Source: Poseidonibacter parvus (lineage in GTDB: Bacteria > Campylobacterota > Campylobacteria > Campylobacterales > Arcobacteraceae). From it: DNA of 64,000 nucleotides. The DNA lies in assembly GCF_001956695.1 (NCBI RefSeq), contig NZ_CP019070.1:1116001-1180000 (forward strand), in the 5' to 3' direction. Made by a program: the position numbers and the translations under genes. Of the stretch, positions 44,440-52,617 are shown one piece after another; within the stretch, counting starts at the first letter, position 1; each line of letters begins with the position of its first letter. The notes under the pieces were generated by a model, which was not told the DNA's origin, ran no database searches, and worked only from the letters and a program-made list of their open reading frames with translations.

Positions 44440-44724
44440 ATGTCAATAACAAGACAAATAATATTTTTAGCAAAAAAAGATTGTATTAATGAATTAAAAG
44501 CACTACTAAAAACAACAATTGAAGGTAGTAAAAAAGAAGAAGGATGTTTAATGTATGAAGTTTTTCAAACAAAAAACAATCCAGTAGAATTTATTGTTAT
44601 TGATTCATGGGAAAATGAAGAAGCTTTAAATGCACATTATGAAAGTGAACACTATTTACATTTTATAAACAACTTCCAACAATATAATGCTCATATAGAG
44701 CCATTTGAACTTGAAGTTTTATAA
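44440..44724 (+). CDS. Antibiotic biosynthesis monooxygenase-type (ABM) protein
   Basis: The second ATG (44440) is 8 bases after AAAAGG, while the first (44434) is too close, so the product is 94 residues (MSITRQIIFLAKKD). It is a ferredoxin-like ABM fold: LKTTIEGSKKEEGCLMYEVFQTKNNPVEFIVIDSWENEEALNAHYESEHYLHFI is the standard YgiN-like pattern. These proteins act as small quinol or heme-type monooxygenases or as unknown dimers. It is followed by a short membrane gene 18 bases on. Confidence 0.87.
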   Translation: MSITRQIIFLAKKDCINELKALLKTTIEGSKKEEGCLMYEVFQTKNNPVEFIVIDSWENEEALNAHYESEHYLHFINNFQQYNAHIEPFELEVL

Positions 44725-44742
44725 AAATTAAGGATTACACTA

Positions 44743-45135
44743 ATGAAAAAACAACGTAGAATTATAAATGCTTTAGTTCTAATAATAGTTTTAATAATGG
44801 GATACATTACTTTTTTTCCAGGAAGAGAAGCTATAAGTGAAGAGATTAAAAATAAACACTTTACAAATATAAGTATAAATAAACTTTATAAAATTAAAAA
44901 TGCAAATGAAAGAAAATACTTTGTAATAGAAGATAAAAAAACTATCAAAGTTTTTGAAGTAGATGAAAATACAAATGAAATTCAAAAAAAGACAATAATT
45001 CCTTTTGATGAATACTGGTTTACAGAAAAAAACCAAGGAATAGATACCTATTTAGTTCTTTTTAAAAATACAACAAAAACTGAAATACTGCTTTTTGATA
45101 ATGATATCAGAACTTTAAGTAAAGAGTTAAAATAG
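44743..45135 (+). CDS. Hypothetical single-pass membrane protein
   Basis: The 130-residue protein has one N-terminal membrane segment (about 8-23, INALVLIIVLIMGYITFF) and a hydrophilic outside domain (KNKHFTNISINKLYKIKNANERKYFVIEDKKTIKVFEVDEN). Ribosome site AAGGA is about 10 bases upstream. No known domain is seen. It probably shares a transcript with the ABM gene. Confidence 0.6.
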   Translation: MKKQRRIINALVLIIVLIMGYITFFPGREAISEEIKNKHFTNISINKLYKIKNANERKYFVIEDKKTIKVFEVDENTNEIQKKTIIPFDEYWFTEKNQGIDTYLVLFKNTTKTEILLFDNDIRTLSKELK

Positions 45136-45142
45136 ATTTAAA

Positions 45143-45170
45143 GTTCAAAAGTTAAATAATACTTTTGAAC
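45143..45170. terminator. Bidirectional hairpin between convergent genes
   Basis: GTTCAAAAGT-TAAATAAT-ACTTTTGAAC, a 10-bp perfect stem, overlaps the stop of the minus-strand MocR gene and follows the 130-residue plus-strand gene. Confidence 0.6.
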
Positions 45171-46558
45171 CATATTTGTGAAAAAATATCAATTGCATCT
45201 TCTATTTCATTTTCTTGAAGACCCCCAAAGCCCATCATTATTGCTTGCCAATTATCTCCACTTCTTGTTTTTGCAAAGTAAAGTTTTAGTGATTCTTCTT
45301 TTGATAATTTTATTAATTTATTCCAATTAAAAGGAACACTTGGGTTTATAAGTATTGCTAACCCTCCACCTTGTGATTCTATTTTTATTGTATTTTTTAG
45401 TTTTTCTTTTAATAGTTTATACATTAAATTATGTTTCTTTTTATTTAATGTTCTAATTTTACGTAAATGCTTATCCCAATGTCCTTTTTTTATAAACTCT
45501 TCAAGTACTTTTTGTGTAGTCAAACACACTCTTGCGCCATGATATGAAAAGTCTTTTTTAAATTTATCAAGTAAAGTATTTGGTAAAACTAAATAACTAA
45601 CACGAAGACTAGGTGAGAGTGCTTTTGAGAATGTACCAATATAAATAACACGTTCTTCTTCATCTAAACCTTGAAGTGAAGGTATTGGTCTATTTTGATA
45701 TGTTAATTCACTGTCGTAATCATCTTCAATTATAAAAGCATTCTTTCTTTTTGCCCAATCAAGAAGTTTAAACCTATTTGATATAGGTATACTAACTCCT
45801 GTTGGGTACTGATGAGAAGGTGTTATATATACAAGTTTTGATTTTGAATACTCTAGCTGCTTAATATCAATTCCATCTTTATTTATATTTATTCTATTTA
45901 TATTATAAGAATGGTTTTCAAAAACTTTTCTTGCAACATGATAACCTGGTTCTTCTATTGCTAAAGTGTCAAAATCTTCTTTTAATATCATTGCCAATAA
46001 GGACATACAGTCTGCAAATCCATTTCCTAATATAATTTGATTCTCATTACACTTGACTGCTCTTGAATGGTTTAAATATTTTGCAATTTGTACTCTTAAT
46101 CCTAATTCACCTTGATTATTTGTATATTCTCCTAAATTAATTTGATTATCTATTACTTTATTAAAAACTCTTTTCCATGTTTTTAAAGGAAAAGAGTCTT
46201 TTTCTAATTTTGCTGGTGCAAAATCATATTTAATTATATTTACTTCTATATTTTTATCATTTATTTGTTTAGAAATTTTAAAATTACTTGTATTTGTATT
46301 TATTACGTAATATCCACTTTTTGGTCTACTATTTATAAATCCTTCTACTATTAATTGAGAGTAAGCAGTTTCAACGGTGTTTTTACTAATATTGTAAGAA
46401 CTAGATATTTTTCTTATTGAAGGTAATTTTTGATCAATCGTATAGTTAGAGATGATGTCTTTTTTTAGTTCTTCAAAAAGTTGAATATGAAGAGGTTTTT
46501 TAATTTTAGGATTAAGTATATACAAAACTGTCCTTAATATTTTTTTATTATTTGGCAC
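45152..46558 (-). CDS. MocR/PdxR-type transcriptional regulator
   Basis: The 468-residue frame starts at GTG; a TTG at 46525 with AAGGA before it is an equally good start. The N-terminus is a GntR winged helix (PLHIQLFEELKKDIISNYTIDQKLPSIRKISSSYNISKNTVETAYSQL). The C-terminal 350 residues are an aminotransferase class I fold with IILGNGFADCM, VYITPSHQYPTGVSI, IIEDDYDSEL and the PLP lysine region YIGTFSKALSPSLRVSYLVLP. MocR proteins bind PLP and DNA. The divergent PfpI and PNPOx-like genes are likely targets. Confidence 0.93.
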   Translation of the reverse strand: MPNNKKILRTVLYILNPKIKKPLHIQLFEELKKDIISNYTIDQKLPSIRKISSSYNISKNTVETAYSQLIVEGFINSRPKSGYYVINTNTSNFKISKQINDKNIEVNIIKYDFAPAKLEKDSFPLKTWKRVFNKVIDNQINLGEYTNNQGELGLRVQIAKYLNHSRAVKCNENQIILGNGFADCMSLLAMILKEDFDTLAIEEPGYHVARKVFENHSYNINRININKDGIDIKQLEYSKSKLVYITPSHQYPTGVSIPISNRFKLLDWAKRKNAFIIEDDYDSELTYQNRPIPSLQGLDEEERVIYIGTFSKALSPSLRVSYLVLPNTLLDKFKKDFSYHGARVCLTTQKVLEEFIKKGHWDKHLRKIRTLNKKKHNLMYKLLKEKLKNTIKIESQGGGLAILINPSVPFNWNKLIKLSKEESLKLYFAKTRSGDNWQAIMMGFGGLQENEIEDAIDIFSQIWFKSII

Positions 46559-46614
46559 TTACAATAAGTACACTTTAATGATATACTACACAAAAAAAAT
46601 AAAAGGAAGGTTTA

Positions 46615-47199
46615 ATGAATATTGGAATTTATATTTATGATGATGCAGAGGTATTAGATTTTTCTGGACCTTTTGAAGTGTTTTCTGTAGCTTCAAGATT
46701 TTTAAAAGAAAGTGAAAAGTTTAATGTTTTTCTAATAAGTGAAAATAAAACTACGATAATTGCAAGAGGAGGGTATGAAGTAAATTCAAAATATACTTTT
46801 ACTAATCATCCAATTTTAGATGTTTTAATTGTTGTTGGTGGAGTACATACAAAAGAAGTAAAAAAACAAAATGTAATTACTTGGATTACTAATCAAGCTA
46901 AAAGTACTAAACTAATAGCTTCTGTTTGTACAGGTGCATTTTTATTAGCTCAAGCAAAAGTAGTAACAAATCATAAAGTAACTACTCATTGGGAAGACAT
47001 AGAAGACTTAAAAAATGATTATCCCCATTTAGATGTTATAAAAAATGTTAGGTGGGTAGATGAAGGAAATATTGTAAGTTCAGCAGGAATATCAGCTGGT
47101 ATTGATATGAGTTTACATTTAGTTTCTAAACTTCATAGTAATGATTTAGCTCTTAAAACAGCAAAACAAATGCAATTTGATTGGACAAAGAATAATTAA
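46615..47199 (+). CDS. DJ-1/PfpI family protein
   Basis: The 194-residue protein has the class I glutamine-amidotransferase-like fold: IGIYIYDDAEVLDFSGPFEVFSVASRF, then LIVVGGVHTKEV, the nucleophile elbow IASVCTGAFLLAQAKV with Cys, and KVTTHWEDIEDL. This pattern is close to the isonitrile hydratase/AraC-type DJ-1 subgroup. It lies divergently from the MocR regulator and is followed 1 base later by a PNPOx-like gene, so it is probably regulated by MocR. Confidence 0.9.
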   Translation: MNIGIYIYDDAEVLDFSGPFEVFSVASRFLKESEKFNVFLISENKTTIIARGGYEVNSKYTFTNHPILDVLIVVGGVHTKEVKKQNVITWITNQAKSTKLIASVCTGAFLLAQAKVVTNHKVTTHWEDIEDLKNDYPHLDVIKNVRWVDEGNIVSSAGISAGIDMSLHLVSKLHSNDLALKTAKQMQFDWTKNN

Positions 47200-47200
47200 G

Positions 47201-47797
47201 ATGAAAAAAATACATGAAATAAAAGACAAGATTTTAATAAATGGCGTTTTGGAAAAAGTAGAGTTTGGAACACTTGCTTTATGTTTTGAAAATAAACCAT
47301 ATTCTTTACCTTTAAATTTTGTACAGTTCAAAAATGATATTTATTTTCATGGTACTAAGAAAGGAAAGAAAATAGATATGATAAAAGAAAATTCTAATGC
47401 TAGTTTCTCAGTTGTTGAAAATATATCTTTTCTACCTTCTTACTTTAGTACAGCAGACGAAAATGCATCACCTGCAACTCACATGTATAAATCTGTAATA
47501 ATTGATGGAATTATTGAAATAGTTGAAGATTATGAACTAAAAAAGTCAGCGTTATCTGCATTAATGGAAAAATATCAAAAAGAGGGTGGATATAAAACTT
47601 TAGATGATGAGATGTATGAAAAAATTATAAATGCTACAGGTGTTTATAGATTAATAAATAAAGAAATTAGTGCAAAGTTTTACTTAGGACAAAACTTCAA
47701 TGAACAAAGGTTTAAAAGAGTAAGTGAACATTTAAAACAAAGAGGAAGAAAAGAAGATTTAGCTACTTTAAAAATATTAGAGGAGTTTAGAAAATAA
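47201..47797 (+). CDS. Pyridoxamine 5'-phosphate oxidase family flavin-binding protein
   Basis: The ATG at 47201 (MKKIHEIKDKILING) is preferred over an in-frame ATG at 47177 that lies inside the previous gene. The 198 residues have the split-barrel flavin fold: GTLALCFENKPYSLPLNFVQFKNDIYFHGTKKGKKIDMIKENSNASFSVVE, then YKSVIIDGIIEIVED. The N-terminal FENKPYSLPLNF and HGTKKGKK segments fit the NimA/PNPOx-like group, which binds FMN or heme. A role in PLP metabolism would explain the MocR neighbour, but is inferred. Confidence 0.85.
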   Translation: MKKIHEIKDKILINGVLEKVEFGTLALCFENKPYSLPLNFVQFKNDIYFHGTKKGKKIDMIKENSNASFSVVENISFLPSYFSTADENASPATHMYKSVIIDGIIEIVEDYELKKSALSALMEKYQKEGGYKTLDDEMYEKIINATGVYRLINKEISAKFYLGQNFNEQRFKRVSEHLKQRGRKEDLATLKILEEFRK

Positions 47798-47808
47798 CTC
47801 CTTTATAT

Positions 47809-48222
47809 TTATTTAGTTTGAATATTTGCTGCATATCCAAGATTGGAACGATTTTTTATTATTCCATAATAAGTTTGATCTCTTATTTTTTTAATCATAT
47901 TTCTAAATGTATAAATAGAAACATTATCTTTTTTCCAAGATACTTCCATTAGTTTTTCAACAGAAACGATTTCGCCATTAGCTTGGATAAGGTTACGTAA
48001 AAGTTCTTTTCCAATTCTTGTTAAGAGAACTTCTTTGTTTTCTTTATCATATAGTTTATTTAATTGTTTATTATAATTAAAACCTTCTCCTAAATCTATT
48101 CTTAATAAATCATATTCTATTAAATCTAAAATATATTCTGAGTCGGTTAAATTTCTTCTTTTGAGTTTATAAGATAATTCATTTTCTAATTGTTCTGATA
48201 ATTTAAAAGTTATTGTCCTCAT
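47809..48222 (-). CDS. Ribbon-helix-helix plus winged-helix DNA-binding protein
   Basis: The start is the ATG at 48222 (MRTITFKLSEQLENELSYKLKRR), 7 bases after AAAGGAG; an upstream in-frame ATG at 48255 has no good ribosome site. The 137-residue protein has an N-terminal ribbon-helix-helix (RTITFKLSEQLENELSYKLKRRNLTDSEYILDLIEYDLLR) and a C-terminal OmpR-type winged helix (VLLTRIGKELLRNLIQANGEIVSVEKLMEVSWKKDNVSIYTFRNMIKKIR). It has no receiver domain. It probably acts as a regulator; the target is unknown. Confidence 0.78.
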   Translation of the reverse strand: MRTITFKLSEQLENELSYKLKRRNLTDSEYILDLIEYDLLRIDLGEGFNYNKQLNKLYDKENKEVLLTRIGKELLRNLIQANGEIVSVEKLMEVSWKKDNVSIYTFRNMIKKIRDQTYYGIIKNRSNLGYAANIQTK

Positions 48223-48364
48223 ATAATCTCCTTTAACTTTAAAGAGATTATACATTAAATTTATTTAATAACTAATATAAGTCCTATGAAATAGATAGTT
48301 GCTATAATAATAATTTTATAACTTTTTATATGCTTCCGAAGAATAGTATTGTTGAAATTATTGA

Positions 48365-49012
48365 TTAAGTTCTAATTTTTTTAATATATCTATAAATAGA
48401 TGGCTCTGACATAGCAAGTTTATTTGCCACTTCTTGAACAGAACCTCTTATATTGAAAATTCCACACTCTTCAAGTGCTTTCATTACTTCTGTTTTTTCT
48501 TTAGGAGTCATTCTTGTAGGAGTTACATTAAATTGGTCAATAATTGTATCAATTTTATTAAGTGTTAACTCTTGTCCATCTGAACTTAGATTTTCTTTGA
48601 TAATATTTAATGATGATAATTTATCATCAACATAATTAGGTAATAAAGAAGTTAAAAAAGATAAAGAGTTTTTTACTTCTTGATAATCTGAGTTTAAACC
48701 TAATGCTCCAACAATTTTATTTGAATCATCTCTAATAAAGTATGTAGAAGAGTATAAAAGTTTGCCTTCAATATTTTTTGAATTATAATTACAAATAAAC
48801 TGTTTATTTCCTTTTGATTCGCTAAGAATAAATTCTAACATTAAATCTGTAATTGAATCTCCAATTTTTCTACCACTTATATGTCCATTTACTATATAAA
48901 CAATTGACTTTTGATAATCAGTTAAATCATGAAGTATCACTTCCGTGTTTGAGCCTAGAACTTCTGCTAAAAAATCTGCAATTGATATGTATTTATTAAT
49001 ATATTTATTCAA
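48365..49012 (-). CDS. YheO/DauR-type transcriptional regulator (PAS + HTH)
   Basis: The 215-residue protein has the YheO PAS-like domain (IADFLAEVLGSNTEVILHDLTDYQKSIVYIVNGHISGRKIGDSITDLML) and a C-terminal helix-turn-helix (GIFNIRGSVQEVANKLAMSEPSIYRYIKKIR). This is the layout of DauR, the repressor of D-arginine utilisation. It is divergent from ridA-dadA-like genes at 49197 onward, so it probably controls D-amino-acid degradation in this cluster. Confidence 0.9.
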   Translation of the reverse strand: MNKYINKYISIADFLAEVLGSNTEVILHDLTDYQKSIVYIVNGHISGRKIGDSITDLMLEFILSESKGNKQFICNYNSKNIEGKLLYSSTYFIRDDSNKIVGALGLNSDYQEVKNSLSFLTSLLPNYVDDKLSSLNIIKENLSSDGQELTLNKIDTIIDQFNVTPTRMTPKEKTEVMKALEECGIFNIRGSVQEVANKLAMSEPSIYRYIKKIRT

Positions 49013-49196
49013 AAAAAGCCTTAGATATTTTATGAAGAGTTATTATAGAAGAATAATAAATTATTGTCAAAAAAATGATAAAAAATTATTACAATAATAA
49101 ATTTGTATTAAAAATATACAATAAAAGTATAAAAATGATAAAAATTTATTATATAATACTTTTAATGAAAATAAATTATCATAAAAAAGGAATAAA
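49013..49196. promoter_or_regulatory. Divergent control region with a 21-bp direct repeat
   Basis: Two 21-base copies, 49071-49091 and 49131-49151, differ at one base (core AAAAATGATAAAAA then TTATTA) and are exactly 60 bases apart. Between and beside them, ATTATTGT (49060-49067) and ACAATAAT (49091-49098) form an inverted repeat. TATAAT at 49152-49157 is a good -10 box for the ridA operon, and AAAAAGGAA is its ribosome site. The repeats are likely binding sites of the adjacent DauR-type regulator. Confidence 0.6.
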
Positions 49197-49571
49197 ATGA
49201 AAGCTATTAACTCAACAAAAGCACCAAGTGCAATCGGACCATATTCTCAAGCTGTGGACAAAGATGGTTTTATCTTTGTATCTGGACAATTACCAATTGA
49301 TGAAAATACAGGAGAATTTGCAGGAGATGACATTGCATCACAAGCAAGACAATCAATGGAAAATATCAAATATATTTTAGAAGAAGCTGGATTAGAAATG
49401 AAAGATATTTCAAAAACTACTATACTATTAAAAGATCTTGAAGATTTTGTAACTGTTAATGAAATTTATGGAGAGTATTTTACTGTGCCTTATCCAGCAC
49501 GTGCAACATATGAAGTTGCAAGATTGCCAAAAGATGCTTTGATTGAAATTGAAGCAATTGCTAAAAAATAA
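49197..49571 (+). CDS. ridA: RidA family reactive intermediate/imine deaminase
   Basis: The 124-residue protein has the RidA signature: [41 protein letters not shown], and [25 protein letters not shown] with the catalytic Arg. RidA hydrolyses imines released by PLP or flavin enzymes acting on amino acids. It is placed ahead of the D-amino acid dehydrogenase gene, so it would deaminate the imino acids formed by it. Confidence 0.96.
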   Translation: MKAINSTKAPSAIGPYSQAVDKDGFIFVSGQLPIDENTGEFAGDDIASQARQSMENIKYILEEAGLEMKDISKTTILLKDLEDFVTVNEIYGEYFTVPYPARATYEVARLPKDALIEIEAIAKK

Positions 49572-49608
49572 AAAATAAAATTTATTATAAAATTAATGGA
49601 GAAATAAA

Positions 49609-50847
49609 ATGAAAAAAGATGTGATTATTGTAGGTGGTGGTTGTATTGGACTTATGAGTGCATATTGTTTACAAAAAAGTGGTAGAAGTGTAACTGTAAT
49701 TGAAAAAAATGATATTACAAATGGTACATCTTTTGGTAATGCAGGATTATTGTCAGCATTTAAAAAAGCTCCATTAAGTGCTCCAGGAGCTATTACTGAT
49801 ACTATTAAATTAATGCTAAAAGGAGAATCACCTGCAAGTGTTCATCCTACATTTAATTTACATTTATATAAATGGCTTTTAAAGTTTGCTGCAAGTTCAA
49901 CTGAAGCTAGATTAAGAAGAACATTAGCATTATTTGAAAGATATGGGCAAATTAGTTTAGATATGTATGAAGCTATGGTTGAAGATGAAGGAATGGATTT
50001 TCACTTTAGAAAAGATGGATTACTAATGATTTATACAGAGCAACAAACATTTGATGCAAAAGCTGCTCATTGTACAGACCCAGATGCTTATGAAATTCTT
50101 TCTAAAGAAAAAACTAAAGAGTATATGCCAATTTTAAATGATAAGGTAATAGGTTCTATTTTATTAAAAGAAAATGGTCACATTGATCCAGGTGAAATGA
50201 TGCTTGAATTAAAAAAATATTTAGAAGCAAAAGGCGTTGAGTTTCTTTTAAATGAAGAAGTAGATAGATTAGAGTTTGAAGGTTCAAAAGTTAGTAAAAT
50301 AAGAACTTCTAAAGGTGTTTATGAAGCTGAAACATTTATTCTTTCAACTGGAGCTGATGATAAACTTGCACGACAAGCTAAAAACAAATTTATGATGACA
50401 CCTGCAAAAGGTTATAGTCTTACATTTAAAATGAATGAAGAATTAATGCCTAAAACTACATCATTATTTGCAGATCTATTTATTGCAATGACTCCAAGAA
50501 AAGAAACACTAAGAATGACTTCAAAATTAGAACTTGGAACTACAGATCCATCAATTGTAAAAAAACAAATTGATAGTATGAATAAAAACTTAGCTCAATA
50601 TACAAATGAATTTGAAAGAAGAGATGTTGTTGAATGGTCAGGATTTAGACCACTTACTCCAAATGATATTCCAATTTTAGGATTTGATGAAAACTATAAA
50701 AACTTAGTTCATGCAACTGGTTTAGGATGGTTAGGAATTACATTTGCCCCTTCAATTGGAAAAATTATCAATGATGTTATTACTATTGATAAGAAAAATG
50801 AAACTAATGCGGATATTTTATTGTTTTCATCATTTTTTCAAGGATAG
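49609..50847 (+). CDS. dadA: D-amino acid dehydrogenase (DadA-like FAD oxidoreductase)
   Basis: The 412-residue flavoprotein has the FAD fold at the N-terminus (VIIVGGGCIGLMSAYCLQKSGRSVTVIEKNDITNGTSFGNAGLL), typical of DadA, and a C-terminal DAO block (ATGLGWLGITFAPSIGKIINDVI). It would oxidise D-amino acids such as D-alanine to 2-oxo acids and pass electrons to the respiratory chain. Its family neighbours include alanine racemase and an alanine symporter here, which supports the assignment. Exact substrate is inferred. Confidence 0.93.
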   Translation: MKKDVIIVGGGCIGLMSAYCLQKSGRSVTVIEKNDITNGTSFGNAGLLSAFKKAPLSAPGAITDTIKLMLKGESPASVHPTFNLHLYKWLLKFAASSTEARLRRTLALFERYGQISLDMYEAMVEDEGMDFHFRKDGLLMIYTEQQTFDAKAAHCTDPDAYEILSKEKTKEYMPILNDKVIGSILLKENGHIDPGEMMLELKKYLEAKGVEFLLNEEVDRLEFEGSKVSKIRTSKGVYEAETFILSTGADDKLARQAKNKFMMTPAKGYSLTFKMNEELMPKTTSLFADLFIAMTPRKETLRMTSKLELGTTDPSIVKKQIDSMNKNLAQYTNEFERRDVVEWSGFRPLTPNDIPILGFDENYKNLVHATGLGWLGITFAPSIGKIINDVITIDKKNETNADILLFSSFFQG

Positions 50848-50852
50848 ATTTT

Positions 50853-50877
50853 AAAGAAAGAGTTTTTCTCTTTCTTT
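50853..50877 (+). terminator. Hairpin after dadA
   Basis: AAAGAAAGAG-TTTTT-CTCTTTCTTT, a 10-bp perfect stem 5 bases after the dadA stop. It lacks a following T-run, so it may act as an RNA-processing or attenuating hairpin rather than a strong terminator. Confidence 0.5.
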
Positions 50878-50924
50878 AGTTAAAAAAAGCTTATTTACTA
50901 AATCAATTAATTAATAATTAGATA

Positions 50925-50968
50925 GTTACGTAACAAAAAATTAATAATGTAATGTCTTATTACATTAT
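50925..50968. promoter_or_regulatory. Two palindromes upstream of the symporter gene
   Basis: GTTACGTAAC (50925-50934) is a perfect 10-bp palindrome. ATAATGTAAT-GTCTT-ATTACATTAT (50944-50968) is a 10-bp inverted repeat that ends 20 bases before the symporter ATG, beside AAAAGGAG. One may be an operator and the other a hairpin in the leader. Confidence 0.45.
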
Positions 50969-50988
50969 ATAAAATAAAAGGAGATATC

Positions 50989-52500
50989 ATGAACAAGTTT
51001 AAGAATGTGCTATTTTATATGGCAATGATGTGTATACCAAGTCTAAGTTTTGCAGAGGAAATTGTAGGGATTGATCAGAAAATCGATCAATTTTTTACTA
51101 CATATTTTGGTTGGTTTGCAAGTGCAATTTTTTATGGTGTAAAAATAGAAGATGGAGTAACTTTTCCCCTTATTGTTGGTTGGTTATTTGTTGCTGCAAT
51201 AGTTTTTACTTTTTATTTTGGTTTTATACAATTAAGAAAATTTAGATTATCTGTAGATATAGTATCAGGTAAATATTCTGATCCTAAATCTAAAGTACCT
51301 GGTGAAGTTTCACATTTCCAAGCACTTACTACTGCTTTATCAGGTACAGTTGGCCTTGGAAATATTGCAGGAGTTGGTGTTGCTTTAGCAATTGGTGGAC
51401 CAGGAGCTACTTTTTGGATGATTGTTTGTGGTTTATTCGGAATGGCTTCAAAGTTTACGGAGTGTACACTAGGTGTAAAGTATAGAAATGAGAATGCTGA
51501 TGGTACAGTATCTGGTGGTCCAATGTACTACCTATCAAAAGCATTTAAAGAAAAAGGTAATGTAAAAACTGGTAAATTTTTAGCTGTTGGTTTTGCAATT
51601 ATGACAATATTTGCAGCACTTGGTGCAGGAAATATGTTTCAAGGAAATCAAGCTAATGCGATGATTGTTCAAACATTTGGAATTGCTCCTGGTTATGGTT
51701 GGGTTACAGGTATTGTTTTTGCTGTACTTGTTGCAGGAGTTATCATAGGTGGTATGCCTTCAATTGGGTCTGTTACTTCAAAATTAGTTCCTTTTATGGC
51801 AGCTTTATACATTGGTATGGCACTTATTGTTTTAATCTCTCATTATGATCAAATAGGCGGTGCTTTTGAACAAATATTTGTTGGAGCATTTACTGGTGCT
51901 GGTGTTGCAGGTGGTTTTATTGGAGCATTAATACAAGGACTAAAAAGAGCAACTTTCTCAAATGAAGCAGGTGTTGGATCAGCTGCAATTGCGCATTCGG
52001 CTGTAAAAACTAAAGAACCAATAACTGAAGGTTTTGTTTCTTTACTTGAACCGTTTATTGATACTGTATTAATTTGTACAATGACAGCTTTAGTTATTAC
52101 TATTTCAGGAATGAATACAGGTGAACTAACTGGTGTTGCATTAACTGCTGCTGCATTTACAGAAACTGCATCTATTTTTGAATATCTTTTAGCACTTGCA
52201 GTAGTTATGTTTGCCTTTTCAACAATGGTATCATGGTCATATTATGGACTAAAAGCATGGACTTATCTTTTTGGTGAAGGTAAAACAACTGAACTTGTTT
52301 ATAAAGGAATGTTTTGTTTATTTGTAATTGTTGGTACAAGTATAAGTTTTGGTGCAGTTATAGACTTCTCTGATGCTGCAATGTTTGCAATGTCTATATT
52401 TAATATTATTGGGTTATATTACTTAATGCCAATTGTTAAAGAAGAACTTAAATCTTACCTTTCAAGAATTGAATCTGGAGAAATTAAAAAATATAGATAA
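50989..52500 (+). CDS. Alanine or glycine:cation symporter (AGCS family)
   Basis: The 503-residue protein is polytopic (about ten to eleven segments) with the AGCS signature: FQALTTALSGTVGLGNIAGVGVALAIGGPGATFWMIV, FTECTLGVKYR, GGPMYYLSKAFKEKG and KRATFSNEAGVGSAAIAHSAVKTKEP. It imports L- or D-alanine or glycine with Na+ or H+. The N-terminus resembles a signal sequence (MMCIPSLSFAEEIVG), as in several AGCS proteins. It sits between dadA-like and alr genes, so alanine is the likely substrate. Confidence 0.94.
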   Translation: MNKFKNVLFYMAMMCIPSLSFAEEIVGIDQKIDQFFTTYFGWFASAIFYGVKIEDGVTFPLIVGWLFVAAIVFTFYFGFIQLRKFRLSVDIVSGKYSDPKSKVPGEVSHFQALTTALSGTVGLGNIAGVGVALAIGGPGATFWMIVCGLFGMASKFTECTLGVKYRNENADGTVSGGPMYYLSKAFKEKGNVKTGKFLAVGFAIMTIFAALGAGNMFQGNQANAMIVQTFGIAPGYGWVTGIVFAVLVAGVIIGGMPSIGSVTSKLVPFMAALYIGMALIVLISHYDQIGGAFEQIFVGAFTGAGVAGGFIGALIQGLKRATFSNEAGVGSAAIAHSAVKTKEPITEGFVSLLEPFIDTVLICTMTALVITISGMNTGELTGVALTAAAFTETASIFEYLLALAVVMFAFSTMVSWSYYGLKAWTYLFGEGKTTELVYKGMFCLFVIVGTSISFGAVIDFSDAAMFAMSIFNIIGLYYLMPIVKEELKSYLSRIESGEIKKYR

Positions 52501-52547
52501 AAGTATAAATGGTAGCTTCCTTTTTATAAGTGAAGCTATTTATACTT
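52501..52547 (+). terminator. Imperfect hairpin after the symporter gene
   Basis: AAGTATAAAT-GG-TAGCTTC and GAAGCTA-TTTATACTT pair over about 16 bp with a two-base bulge and a 12-base loop. It separates the symporter from alr. Confidence 0.6.
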
Positions 52548-52617
52548 ATTAAAATCTTACCTTAGGTTTAGTAAATATTCTTATGGTAAAATTATACCTT
52601 ATAGAATAGTAGGAGAA

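Noticed and set aside
50853-50968. Possible riboswitch before the alanine symporter
   Set aside because: I see a hairpin and palindromes, but none of the conserved cores of glycine or other known riboswitches.
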